A stretch of DNA of 64,000 nucleotides from Algoriphagus limi (lineage in GTDB: Bacteria > Bacteroidota > Bacteroidia > Cytophagales > Cyclobacteriaceae): positions 803,609 to 867,608 of the forward strand of contig NZ_JANWGH010000002.1 of NCBI RefSeq assembly GCF_024919275.1, written 5' to 3'. Below the pieces are notes generated by a model that was given only the letters and a program-made list of their open reading frames with translations, did no database searches and was not told where the DNA came from. Made by a program: the position numbers and the translations under genes. How positions within the stretch are numbered: position 1 is the stretch's first letter; each line of letters opens with the position of its first letter. Shown piece by piece: positions 42,814 to 51,878 of the stretch.

Positions 42814-45351
42814 TTACTGAGTATCCAAGATTGCATCAATTCGAGCATCCAAATCTTCCAAGTGCATTTTTGACATGCGGTCGGAAGTTCTTGGGATAGC
42901 TGCTCGGATTTGTCTCTGAAGCGTTTTCAATTCGCCACGAGCCATTGGTCGGATATCTGACTGAGAAGCGTCGATCTGAGGACCAACAAATCTTCTGAAC
43001 TGTGCAGAAACTTCTGGCTCATCTTCAGTAAGTAACAATTCCAAACGCTCGATGTGTGCTCTTTGCAAGGATCTTCTATGAACATCGATGCTAGCACCAC
43101 GGCTTAGTTCAGTCCAGATTCCTTTGCGTAGATCATCAAATAGTTCTGTGATTTTATAAGCATCATCACCATTGATTGCTTCATTTTCAATTACTCTACC
43201 CAGACGGCCCCATTCTAGGATATTGTTCAATGTTCCTTCCTGAAGGCTTCGGATTCTTTCCAAGGCTCCAAAGTCACCAGTACGTGCGATAATTTCCTCA
43301 TCCATCAACCAAGATGGAGTCTTGAACAAATGCTCGTTTAGGAAAGCAACAGCAGACTTTTGCATTTCCTTGGAATTGTGCGTGTAGACAGGCACATCCT
43401 GACCGGCAGCTCTATAAACTTCCATTACACCACCTACATGGGTACGAACATGTCCCATGTATCGGTTGAACTGACCAATCACCTGACCGTACATTTCTTC
43501 CAGATCACTGAAGTCTTTGAATGGCTTGTCTTCTTCCTTGGTCCATTCCATCAAATTCGGCATGATACGTTTCAGGTTTTTGATACCATACTCGGAAGCA
43601 AGCATAGAGTTATCACCTAAGTCTTCGCTTTGAGTAGTAGGATCGTATCGGTTGCCCTGACGGCCATATCGGTAAACTGGATCACCTTGTTTCTCCATGA
43701 TCCACTGATCCAAAATTGGCTGTTCTTCCTCTGGAGAGTTTGCCTCAAGAATTGGCTTGTAACCCCACATGATAGCATACTTGTCATAAGGGCCTACATC
43801 TGGCATTAAGCTTACTCCTTCATCTTCTGGCTGAGCCACATAGTTGAATCGAGCATAATCCATGATAGAAGGAGCTGTACCCATTGCTTTAGTAAACTCA
43901 GGGTCGCGGAGCTTTTCAACTGGATATGCATTAGAAGAAGCAAAGTTGTGTGGAAGACCAAGTGTATGTCCTACTTCGTGCGCAGATACAAATCGAATCA
44001 ATCTTCCCATTACCTCATCATCAAACTGTACACTACGAGCTTGAGGGTTCACAGCGGCAGTTTGGATGAAATACCAGTTTCTCAACAGATTCATCACATT
44101 ATGATACCATCCGATATCAGATTCGATGATTTCACCGGATCGAGGATCTGATACGTGAGGTCCATATGCATTTTGAATATCGGAAGCGAAATAACGGATA
44201 ACTGAGTATCTCGCATCTTCAGGGCTCCAAGTTGGATCTTCTTCAGCGGTTGGAGCTTCTTTAGCGATGATCGCGTTTTTGAAACCTGCAGCTTCGAAAG
44301 CTTTCTGCCAATCTTCAACACCTTGCTTTAGATAAGGAACCCATTTTTTAGGAGTAGCTGGATCGATGTAGTAAACTATAGGTTTAACTGGCTCTACCAA
44401 TTCACCTCGCTTGAATTTTTCAACATCCTCTGGCTTAACCTCAAGTCTCCATCGGTCAAGGAATCGTCGAGATTGTGCTTTTTGAGCGTCTGCTCCATAG
44501 TCTACATAAGATCTGCTAAACCAACCTACACGCTGATCAGCCAATCGCTGCATCATCGGCTCCTTTGGAAGCAAAACCATGGACGAGTTCATTTCCAAAG
44601 TAATCAAGCCTGTCGAGCTGTTTGATGGTGGGCTTTGAGCCGCATAAGTCATCACATAGCGAGCCTCGACATTGATAGGGTAAGTGTGAATATGCTTGAT
44701 ATAAGAGCGGTCAGAGTCCAATCGCTGCACTCTATATTGAGTTCTTCTGTTTCTTGGTAAGCCTAAAGCTTGAACATCCTTCGCAAACAAATCAGTAGCC
44801 TCGATAACAAGACCGGTTGAATCAGTGCTATTGGATTTCACTTCAAACTTTTGAAGAATTGGCTCCAAGTTGGAGTTTTTCACCGCCTGAGCAATCGGAA
44901 GAGAGTCAGCCGCATAGTTATTTACAGATACAACCTTTAGGAGAATCATATCCCCTTCTCTTTCCCATCGAAGCATCATGGTATTGGTTCTTTCACCACC
45001 GTAGCCAATACCATCAGCAGTTTTAGCAATAGTGGTCACCATCAACATGTCTCTTCCGAGAAGAGAGTCCTGGATCTCATAGAAATATTTGTCATCGATT
45101 TGGTGAACTTTGAAAAGTCCGTCCATGCTTTTGGCATCTTTGGTGATGACGTCTTTATAAGGTTTTGGACCTTTTTTGTTCGCACCATTATTTTGAGGCC
45201 GTGGTGCAGGTGCAGCAGGGGCATCCTTGGCGTCTTTTTTCTTTTTTCTTTGAGCAAAACTGTCCTCAGAATAGAACATGACACCTAAGATTCCCAGAAG
45301 AAGTGTAAATCTCCTCAGAAAATTGGGTACTGTGTTTTTCATAGTAAGCAT
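42814..45351 (-). CDS. Exported zinc-dependent metalloprotease with DUF5117/DUF5118/DUF4953-type domains
   Basis: An 845-residue protein with a signal peptide (RRFTLLLGILGVMFYSEDSFAQ). It starts at ATG 45351 or the in-frame ATG at 45342. After a Lys/Ala/Pro-rich linker comes a large N-terminal domain (DUF5117/5118 type: MDGLFKVHQIDDKYFYEIQD). The catalytic HEXXHXXGXXH motif appears as SAHEVGHTLGLPHNFASS (about residue 462). A long helical C-terminus follows. It belongs to a Bacteroidota family near the metzincins. It probably cuts proteins in the periplasm or outside. The gene stands alone with its own terminator. Confidence 0.9.
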   Translation of the reverse strand: MLTMKNTVPNFLRRFTLLLGILGVMFYSEDSFAQRKKKKDAKDAPAAPAPRPQNNGANKKGPKPYKDVITKDAKSMDGLFKVHQIDDKYFYEIQDSLLGRDMLMVTTIAKTADGIGYGGERTNTMMLRWEREGDMILLKVVSVNNYAADSLPIAQAVKNSNLEPILQKFEVKSNSTDSTGLVIEATDLFAKDVQALGLPRNRRTQYRVQRLDSDRSYIKHIHTYPINVEARYVMTYAAQSPPSNSSTGLITLEMNSSMVLLPKEPMMQRLADQRVGWFSRSYVDYGADAQKAQSRRFLDRWRLEVKPEDVEKFKRGELVEPVKPIVYYIDPATPKKWVPYLKQGVEDWQKAFEAAGFKNAIIAKEAPTAEEDPTWSPEDARYSVIRYFASDIQNAYGPHVSDPRSGEIIESDIGWYHNVMNLLRNWYFIQTAAVNPQARSVQFDDEVMGRLIRFVSAHEVGHTLGLPHNFASSNAYPVEKLRDPEFTKAMGTAPSIMDYARFNYVAQPEDEGVSLMPDVGPYDKYAIMWGYKPILEANSPEEEQPILDQWIMEKQGDPVYRYGRQGNRYDPTTQSEDLGDNSMLASEYGIKNLKRIMPNLMEWTKEEDKPFKDFSDLEEMYGQVIGQFNRYMGHVRTHVGGVMEVYRAAGQDVPVYTHNSKEMQKSAVAFLNEHLFKTPSWLMDEEIIARTGDFGALERIRSLQEGTLNNILEWGRLGRVIENEAINGDDAYKITELFDDLRKGIWTELSRGASIDVHRRSLQRAHIERLELLLTEDEPEVSAQFRRFVGPQIDASQSDIRPMARGELKTLQRQIRAAIPRTSDRMSKMHLEDLDARIDAILDTQ

Positions 45352-45449
45352 TTTATTTTTGCTTAAAATAACTCGTTAAAAAGCGCTTCTGCCTTTCTCT
45401 GAACTTAATTTTTGATAGGCGGTTAAATGATAGAATTAAAGGCAAAAGC

Positions 45450-46565
45450 TTGGGAAAAAAGAGAGACATAATCGTCATCGGTGGAGGCCTCGCAGGATTG
45501 GTTTCTGCGTATTTGCTGGCTAAAAACGGACATTCTGTTCGATTGATCGAAAAAAAAGTCTATCCATTCCACCGGGTATGTGGAGAGTATTTGTCCAATG
45601 AGGTAGTGAATTTTTTGAATCGGGAAAAGCTATTACCCCCAGGATTTGCATTTCCTCAAATCAATCGCTTTGAATTTTCAGATATCAAGGGAAAAGCGGT
45701 GCAGACACCCTTGGACTTGGGAGGCTTTGGGATTAGTAGGTTTTTACTGGATGATCATATTTCCATGCGTGCGCAGGAAATGGGAGCAGAAATTCTTACC
45801 GGAACGCAGGTTTTGGAGGTGAATTTCCTTTCAGAAAGCGATCGCTTTCAAGTAGAATTAGAAGGCGGAAATGAACTTGAATCGGATTATGTAATTGGTG
45901 CTTTCGGAAAGCGTTCCCGCATAGATTCTTTTTTAAATAGACCTTTCACTCAAAAGCGTTCCCCATTCATCGGAGTCAAATACCACATAAAAATCGACCG
46001 ACCAAATCAGGTGGTTGCATTGCATAATTTCCCAAGAGGGTATTGCGGTTTGAATGCAGTGGAGGAAGGAAAATTTAACTTGTGCTATTTAGGCCGAAGG
46101 GAGCATTTACGCGAATTTGGATCCATTCCGGAAATGGAACAGCAAGTTTTATGGAGAAACCCAAAACTCGCTCAAATTTTTAATGAGGGGGAATTCCTAT
46201 TTGAAAAGCCCGAGGTGATAAATGAAATCAGTTTTGAAAAAAAATCACCTGTGGAAAATCACCTTTTGATGGTAGGAGATTCAGCAGGATTAATTACCCC
46301 ACTAAATGGGAATGGAATGGCCATGGCGATCCGGGGAGCATTTTTGTTGGCAAACATTTTTGAGAATTTTGAAAATAGAAACCAAATCGAAAATCAGTAT
46401 AGCAAAGAATGGAATCTTCATTTCAAGAATCGATTGCTTTTTGGAAGATGGATTCAAAAGCTTTTTGGTGCAGAGACCAGTTCTTCTTTTGCTAGAAACT
46501 TACTTGCTAATTTTCCTTGGCTTTCTCAACAAATCATCCGGAATACCCACGGAGAACCATTCTAG
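45450..46565 (+). CDS. FAD-dependent oxidoreductase of the type III PKS cluster (geranylgeranyl reductase-like)
   Basis: A 371-residue flavoprotein that starts with TTG; no ATG is in frame upstream. The Rossmann motif IIVIGGGLAGLVSAYLLAKNGH is followed by RVCGEYLSNEVVNFL. The second FAD motif appears as MVGDSAGLITPLNGNGMAMA. It belongs to the geranylgeranyl reductase / squalene-epoxidase-like group, which reduces or hydroxylates polyprenyl or polyketide compounds. Its end overlaps the convergent UbiA gene by four bases. The PKS and methyltransferase genes are close by, so a tailoring role on the PKS product is inferred. Confidence 0.85.
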   Translation: MGKKRDIIVIGGGLAGLVSAYLLAKNGHSVRLIEKKVYPFHRVCGEYLSNEVVNFLNREKLLPPGFAFPQINRFEFSDIKGKAVQTPLDLGGFGISRFLLDDHISMRAQEMGAEILTGTQVLEVNFLSESDRFQVELEGGNELESDYVIGAFGKRSRIDSFLNRPFTQKRSPFIGVKYHIKIDRPNQVVALHNFPRGYCGLNAVEEGKFNLCYLGRREHLREFGSIPEMEQQVLWRNPKLAQIFNEGEFLFEKPEVINEISFEKKSPVENHLLMVGDSAGLITPLNGNGMAMAIRGAFLLANIFENFENRNQIENQYSKEWNLHFKNRLLFGRWIQKLFGAETSSSFARNLLANFPWLSQQIIRNTHGEPF

Positions 46566-47461
46566 AGGAAACCAAATACCTGAAGAATCTGGGTGTATTC
46601 CAAAAAGAAGTAGATAAAGAATGCATTGAGCGCAATAGCTGAAATCCAATTCATTCCCATTGCCCAGGAATAGTTTGCATAGCGCTCAGGCTGTCTTCGC
46701 ACGAATGAAAACCATATTAGAAAATACAGGACAATAGGTGCCATCGCTGCGAGAAAAATCCAAAGGAAGCGATCCAGTCCTTTGTCCAGGAAAAACCATG
46801 CAAATCCAGCTCCTGCTAGGGCGAAGAAAAGGGCCGAAAAAGATAATGTTCCAATAATCCCAAGTTTCCGGCTTAAGGTCATATCTCCTCGACGGGCATC
46901 TTCTTGATGTTGGTAAACTTGAGTTAGGGGATAATTACCCCAAAGCATCAAGGAAGTCAACATTCCTGGCATGAGTACATGGGGTTTTAGGAAAATACCC
47001 CACCCAAAATCACTGAGTCCTGCATAAGCCATTGCAAAGGTGAAATAACCTTGAAATAATCCGGCAATCAGCCATCCGAGCCATGGTAGACGCTTCAGTC
47101 GAATGCCTGGATAAGAATAGGCCATACTCACTAAGCCATAGATCAAAACCATGCTAGTGAAGGCTAAATTGATTTGCCATGCTAAAAGGAGTGCAATGGC
47201 AAAAAAGGCTAAGGATAGGCCTAGTAAATCTTTTGTGACCTCAGGAGGCCGCTTCAGTCCCCCAATGCTATCTGTATCTCTATCATAATAGCTATTGTAG
47301 CCATTAGAGGAAGGATATAGGAAAAGGTGTAAAGTCAAAAAGACCAATAGTAGCCTACTTTCGTTCAGGTTTGGTGTTAAACCCAAGGCAAAAAGAAAGA
47401 CCGGTAAAAGAAAGAGGGAAAAGGGAATTCGAAGATGAAGAATACTTGAACGGGTAATCAT
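46562..47461 (-). CDS. UbiA-family prenyltransferase
   Basis: A 299-residue protein with eight to nine membrane helices. The first Asp-rich motif is NGYNSYYDRDTDSIGG (N-x3-D-x3-D type) and the second is QHQEDARRGDMTLSRKLG. These bind the magnesium-diphosphate of a polyprenyl donor. UbiA enzymes attach prenyl chains to aromatic or quinone rings in the inner membrane. It lies between the flavoprotein and PKS genes, on the opposite strand, and shares a 78-base divergent spacer with the PKS gene. A prenylated polyketide ring is a plausible product. Confidence 0.88.
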   Translation of the reverse strand: MITRSSILHLRIPFSLFLLPVFLFALGLTPNLNESRLLLVFLTLHLFLYPSSNGYNSYYDRDTDSIGGLKRPPEVTKDLLGLSLAFFAIALLLAWQINLAFTSMVLIYGLVSMAYSYPGIRLKRLPWLGWLIAGLFQGYFTFAMAYAGLSDFGWGIFLKPHVLMPGMLTSLMLWGNYPLTQVYQHQEDARRGDMTLSRKLGIIGTLSFSALFFALAGAGFAWFFLDKGLDRFLWIFLAAMAPIVLYFLIWFSFVRRQPERYANYSWAMGMNWISAIALNAFFIYFFLEYTQILQVFGFL

Positions 47462-47539
47462 GGATCAATAACCTTTGACAGGGTTTTAAGTTTAATTTGT
47501 GGTACTTCTAATGTAAAGATATTCCGCTAACTTACCTGC

Positions 47540-48616
47540 ATGTCATTTTTGAATCAGATCGGTCTGGCTAACCCCGGATCTCCTATCAATCAACTAGAAA
47601 TCGCGCGCTTCATGCGAAGAGCCCATGGTCTGGACGAATATGAAGGAAGAAAACTGGACTTTTTGTACCGGAAATCAGGAATAGACACTAGGTACAGTGT
47701 TTTAAGGGATTTTGATAAAGAAAAAGTAGAAGACTTTTCTTTTTTTCCTAAATCAGAAAACTTGGACCCTTTTCCCGGAACCAAAGCCCGTATGGAGGTT
47801 TTTGCAAAAGAAGCTCCGAATCTTGCGGAAAAAGCGGTAAGAGAATGTCTTGCAACAGGTTCTGTTTCGGTCTCCGAATTGACCCATCTGATTCTCATAT
47901 CTTGTACTGGAATGCTTGCTCCTGGAGTAGAGCTTAAGTTGATGGAACGACTTGGGATCAATCCTCAGGTAGAGCGTTATTGCATTCATTTTATGGGCTG
48001 TTATGCGGCTTTTTCCGGGATAAAACTGGCAGATAAAATTCTCCGTGCCGAGCCTGACGCTCAGGTTTTGTTGGTATCGGTCGAATTATGTACTCTGCAT
48101 TTTCAAAAAGTCTATAATGAAGACAATCTGTTGGCGAATTCTCTTTTTGGAGATGGTGCAGCAGCAGCATTGCTTTCCAATCAGCCAAAAGGATTGGCCA
48201 TTCAAGGATATTCTAGTCATTTAATTTCCGAAGGAGCACCGGATATGGCTTGGTCTATTGGGGATTTTGGTTTTGAAATGGCTCTTAGTAAATACGTTCC
48301 GCAATTGCTTCAAGATGGAATTGAAAAATTTAGAGAAGCCTTTGAAAGGAAATTCAAGCTTTCCCAAATTTCTAATTTTGCTATTCATCCCGGAGGTAAA
48401 CAAATTCTTCAAAAGGTGCAGGAAGCATTTTCTTTCCCCGAGAATTGTAATCGACATGCTTCAGAGGTTCTCCGCAATTTTGGAAATATGTCGTCTGTTA
48501 CTATCCTTTTTGTCCTTCAGGCAATGTTGAAGGATGATTCCATTTCAGGAGATATTTTGGCAATGGGCTTTGGCCCGGGGCTTACTTTGGAAACATTAAT
48601 GCTCCATAAGCCATGA
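47540..48616 (+). CDS. Type III polyketide synthase (chalcone/stilbene synthase family)
   Basis: A 358-residue enzyme. The triad is visible: Cys154 in HFMGCYAAFSG, His283 in FAIHPGGKQIL and Asn316 in RNFGNMSS. The CoA-binding and product-cavity end is MGFGPGLTLETLML. It extends a fatty acyl or aromatic starter with malonyl-CoA and cyclises the chain to a pyrone or phenol. The methyltransferase gene overlaps its stop by four bases (ATGA), so both are in one transcript. The product class (alkylpyrone, alkylresorcinol or other) is not determined. Confidence 0.95.
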   Translation: MSFLNQIGLANPGSPINQLEIARFMRRAHGLDEYEGRKLDFLYRKSGIDTRYSVLRDFDKEKVEDFSFFPKSENLDPFPGTKARMEVFAKEAPNLAEKAVRECLATGSVSVSELTHLILISCTGMLAPGVELKLMERLGINPQVERYCIHFMGCYAAFSGIKLADKILRAEPDAQVLLVSVELCTLHFQKVYNEDNLLANSLFGDGAAAALLSNQPKGLAIQGYSSHLISEGAPDMAWSIGDFGFEMALSKYVPQLLQDGIEKFREAFERKFKLSQISNFAIHPGGKQILQKVQEAFSFPENCNRHASEVLRNFGNMSSVTILFVLQAMLKDDSISGDILAMGFGPGLTLETLMLHKP

Positions 48617-49317
48617 TCTCTTTTAGCCAGAGAAGCACCCAAAAGGAGTTGATGGATGACCTGGAATGCTCTGGAGAGGAGCTAAATCAGACGTTGCGGG
48701 AATTGAAAACCATTAATCGCTGGTTGGGAGGAAATCACGTAACAACCAAGGGAATTCAACAGTTAATCAAAGATAAAGGCCAAGAAAGCTATAAAATCGT
48801 TGACATTGGTTGCGGCGGAGGAGATATGCTTCGGGTCATTTCAGATTGGGCCGAAATGAATGAGATTCCTCTGGAATTGGAGGGGGTAGACGCAAATCCC
48901 AATACGATTCAACTGGCAAAAACTAGGTTAAGCGATAAACCCTCTATAGTTTTGTCAATCCAGAATGTCTTTGATCAGGACTTCAAAAAAGAAAAGGCTG
49001 ATATCGTCACCTGCACTTTATTCACCCACCATTTCACGGATGAGGAGTTGGTTGAATTACTTCAGGTATTCAAGGAAAAAGCAAGCTTAGGGATTGTTAT
49101 TAACGATTTGCATCGGCATCCATTTGCTTATTATAGCATTCAAACCTTGACCAGATTCTTTAGCAAATCAAGAATGGTCAGAAACGATGCGCCTCTTTCT
49201 GTTTTGCGGAGTTTTAAAAGGCAAGATTGGCAGCGAATTTTAGAAAAAGCCGGAATTAATAATTACTCCTTACGCTGGTTTTGGGCATTTCGCTGGCAGC
49301 TTTTGATTTCTGTTTAA
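48613..49317 (+). CDS. Methyltransferase coupled to type III PKS
   Basis: A 234-residue class I SAM enzyme. Motif I is YKIVDIGCGGGDMLRV, the beta-4 motif is DIVTCTLFTHHFTDEELVELL, and VINDLHRHPFAYYSIQ follows. Such methyltransferases are a frequent partner of bacterial type III PKSs and methylate a ring hydroxyl or carbon. Translational coupling with the PKS supports this. The end of the gene lies 36 bases before the MscS gene. Confidence 0.9.
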   Translation: MISFSQRSTQKELMDDLECSGEELNQTLRELKTINRWLGGNHVTTKGIQQLIKDKGQESYKIVDIGCGGGDMLRVISDWAEMNEIPLELEGVDANPNTIQLAKTRLSDKPSIVLSIQNVFDQDFKKEKADIVTCTLFTHHFTDEELVELLQVFKEKASLGIVINDLHRHPFAYYSIQTLTRFFSKSRMVRNDAPLSVLRSFKRQDWQRILEKAGINNYSLRWFWAFRWQLLISV

Positions 49318-49352
49318 TTTTAAATTTTCACCAAAAACAAGTTTTATCTATT

Positions 49353-50180
49353 ATGGAAATTTCACCTGAACTAGCTGAAGAATTATTCCAAAAGGGAATG
49401 GATCTAGCTTATACCATTTTACCAAAATTGGCCTATGCAGCCATCTTCTATTTCATTGGTCGATGGATTATTGGGAAGCTTGTCCGTTCTTTTGCCAAAA
49501 TTCTTGAAAAAAGAGAATCCAATCCCTCTCTTAATACATTCTTGGTTGGAGTAATCAAGGCATTATTATTTGTATCCTTAATTATTGGTATTGCGACGAT
49601 TTTGGGTGTGCCTCTCACATCCTTTGTGGCTGTTTTGGGTGCTGCAGGTTTAGCCATTGGTTTGGCTTTGCAGGGATCGCTTTCAAATTTTGCTGGAGGC
49701 GTTTTAATTCTTCTATTCAAGCCATTCAAGGTTGATGATGTGATTATTGCTCAAGGCCATACAGGTACGGTTAGAGAAATCGGGATTATTTACACCCGCA
49801 TGACCACTTTTGACAATAAGGAAATTATTATTCCAAATGGTGGCTTAGCAAATTCTGATGTGGTCAATATGAGTACCCAGCCAACCAGACGAGTTGATTT
49901 GACAGTCGGCGTGGCCTATGGTACGAATATCAAACAAGCTCGGGAAATCATTTTGAACATATTTAAAAATGACGAGCGTATTTTGAAAGAACCTGAGCCA
50001 GTTGTCTTTTTGAATAATTTCGGAGACAGCTCATTGGATTTAGTCATTCGTGCTTGGACAGAAGCACCTAATTTGTGGCCGGTTTATTTTGATTCCATGG
50101 AAGCAATTAATGCAGCTTTTGCCGAGCAGGGAATCGAAATTCCATTCCCTCAGCGAGTGGTGCATCAAGCCCAAGCTTAA
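49353..50180 (+). CDS. Small-conductance mechanosensitive channel (MscS family)
   Basis: I chose the ATG at 49353 (275 residues); the frame is open upstream into the methyltransferase end. There are three N-terminal helices with the pore helix GAAGLAIGLALQGSLSNFAGG (read as AAGLAIGLALQGSLSNFAGG), then VDDVIIAQGHTGTVREIGIIYT and the beta domain IIIPNGGLANSDVVNMSTQPTRRV. The end is IPFPQRVVH, typical for short MscS. It releases solutes on sudden osmotic downshift. Confidence 0.95.
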   Translation: MEISPELAEELFQKGMDLAYTILPKLAYAAIFYFIGRWIIGKLVRSFAKILEKRESNPSLNTFLVGVIKALLFVSLIIGIATILGVPLTSFVAVLGAAGLAIGLALQGSLSNFAGGVLILLFKPFKVDDVIIAQGHTGTVREIGIIYTRMTTFDNKEIIIPNGGLANSDVVNMSTQPTRRVDLTVGVAYGTNIKQAREIILNIFKNDERILKEPEPVVFLNNFGDSSLDLVIRAWTEAPNLWPVYFDSMEAINAAFAEQGIEIPFPQRVVHQAQA

Positions 50181-50200
50181 TTATTTCTTTGACTAATATA

Positions 50201-50333
50201 GAGGCTGTCTAAAAGCTAACTTTATTGTCAGACTGAGCGGAGTCGAAGTCCGTCTAAATGAAAATAATTCGACTTCCAACCTTCCATGAGGGGGACGCTC
50301 AATGTGGCTCTTGAGTTTTTATTAGACAGCTTC
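50201..50333. mobile_element. MITE-like element with terminal inverted repeats
   Basis: The left end GAGGCTGTCTAA (50201-50212) matches the reverse complement of the right end TTAGACAGCTTC (50322-50333) in 11 of 12 bases. The 133-base interior has no gene. It holds a shorter inverted pair, AGTCGAA and TTCGACT, and the phrase GACTGAGCGGAGTCGAAGTC, which is dispersed in many Bacteroidota genomes. GAGGCTGTCT-like ends are known from several insertion sequence families. No clear target duplication is seen. It may also act as a terminator for the mscS gene. Confidence 0.55.
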
Positions 50334-50347
50334 TTTTTTAATTTCCC

Positions 50348-51736
50348 TTAGTCCCAAACCCAAGTTCCGGTAGCCTTGGAATTTAATGTCGCAGTGAAAA
50401 GCATTCCATCATATTCGATCACAAAGTCAATCGGAGAATCTGAATCATTATGGGCAATCAATACAGTTTTCCCTTCTGGAGTTATGTAGGCAACGTTTGG
50501 CAATTCTTCTATATCCGGGGAGGCAATTCTTTTTGATCCAGGGTCGACAAACTTGCTTCCATGTGCAATGACATAGTAGGCAGGATTTCGGGTGACAATA
50601 TCCCCATCAATCGTGATTGCTCCTAAGCAGCGATCACAACCTCCCCGATCGGTATGTGGAGTTAGACTAGGGTTGGAACTTAGATTCCATTCTAAAACTG
50701 TTTTTGCCCAATTTCTCGGGGCACCTATCAATAGGTTCTTGACATGCCATGGAATGTCTCCTTCCAGATTGCCTGGAGCTCCAACCCATTGCTCAGTGAA
50801 ATAGATGTTTTTATCAGGGAAAGCCTCATGCACTTCAGAAAGGGCATCAATAGTCCCTCCATATAAATGAAAAGCAGATCCGTCGACAAATGGATTAGCC
50901 AAAGAATCCTGCATGACCGTAATTGGATAATCGGGCCGATCGGCATTGTGATCATAAACCACGATTTTGGTCTCTATTCCTGCTTCTTGAAATGCGGGGC
51001 CTAAATACCTTCCGATGAATCGTGCCTGCTGATCCGGAAGCATGAGTAAGGAAGGGTTATTCCCCGGGTGTAAAGGTTCATTTTGAATCGTCAAAGCATC
51101 GATTCTGATCCCATACTCAGCCATTTCCTGGATGTACCGAACCAAATATTGAGCGTAAACAGGTTCGAATTCTTCTAGCAATGAACCTCCTCGGGTATCT
51201 TTATTATCCTTCATCCAAGCGGGAGGAGACCAGGGAGAGGCCATCAATTTGATATCTGGGTTTATTTTTAAAATTTCATGTAGGACCGGGATCACATCCA
51301 AGGTATCATAGCTCAAGCTGAAATTTTCCAAATCCGGGTCGGAGGCAAATGAATTCTCCAAATCATTGTATGAAAATGGAAATTCATTCAGGTCAGAGGC
51401 AGCTACTGAAAGCCTCAAATAAGAAATTCGCACATCATTTTCTCCCGAACCGAACAGTTCTTGAAGTAAGGTTTGTCTGGCTTCTTCAGACATAGCAAGA
51501 AGATGCTGAGCCGAACCTTGGGATAAGGTGAAACCAAATCCATCCATGGATTGGAAAGTTTGAGTGGGATCGATCTGAATTTTTAGGTTGGCTTCACTAC
51601 TCGATGTCGATAGCTGGATTTGCTGAAAAAGAATATCTGATTTAGGGTCAGTCAACCAAAATTCTGGGCTCTGATGCGTGTTTTTACAAGCTGAAATCAG
51701 CAGATAGAAAAGGAATAGGACTAGTCTTGATTTCAT
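50348..51736 (-). CDS. Glycoside hydrolase family 30 lipoprotein (glucosylceramidase-like)
   Basis: A 462-residue lipoprotein with lipobox LLISAC (Cys17). GH30 text: MDGFGFTLSQGSAQHLLAMS, SYLRLSVAASDLNEFPFSY and MASPWSPPAWMKDN; acid/base Glu in LTIQNEPLHPGNNPSL; nucleophile Glu in IYFTEQWVGAPG. The C-terminal beta domain (VAYITPEGKTVLIAHNDSD) completes the fold. It hydrolyses beta-glucosides or related links (beta-1,6-glucan, glucosylceramide or xylan in relatives). It is divergent from the arylsulfatase gene, with 142 bases between. Confidence 0.92.
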   Translation of the reverse strand: MKSRLVLFLFYLLISACKNTHQSPEFWLTDPKSDILFQQIQLSTSSSEANLKIQIDPTQTFQSMDGFGFTLSQGSAQHLLAMSEEARQTLLQELFGSGENDVRISYLRLSVAASDLNEFPFSYNDLENSFASDPDLENFSLSYDTLDVIPVLHEILKINPDIKLMASPWSPPAWMKDNKDTRGGSLLEEFEPVYAQYLVRYIQEMAEYGIRIDALTIQNEPLHPGNNPSLLMLPDQQARFIGRYLGPAFQEAGIETKIVVYDHNADRPDYPITVMQDSLANPFVDGSAFHLYGGTIDALSEVHEAFPDKNIYFTEQWVGAPGNLEGDIPWHVKNLLIGAPRNWAKTVLEWNLSSNPSLTPHTDRGGCDRCLGAITIDGDIVTRNPAYYVIAHGSKFVDPGSKRIASPDIEELPNVAYITPEGKTVLIAHNDSDSPIDFVIEYDGMLFTATLNSKATGTWVWD

Positions 51737-51878
51737 AGTATTGAATTTTTTTCAAGGTAATTCCAAATTCATATGAATAGGGAATTAGTGATAAAAATCA
51801 GATTTTTTTAACTTATCAAGAATATTGAAGGTATGTTTCAGTATACAAAACAATTTTCCTAATTAATTCAATTAACCC

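Noticed and set aside
46306..46617. Frame overlapping the end of the PKS-cluster flavoprotein
   Set aside because: It lies in the +1 frame of a well-supported gene and has no family likeness.
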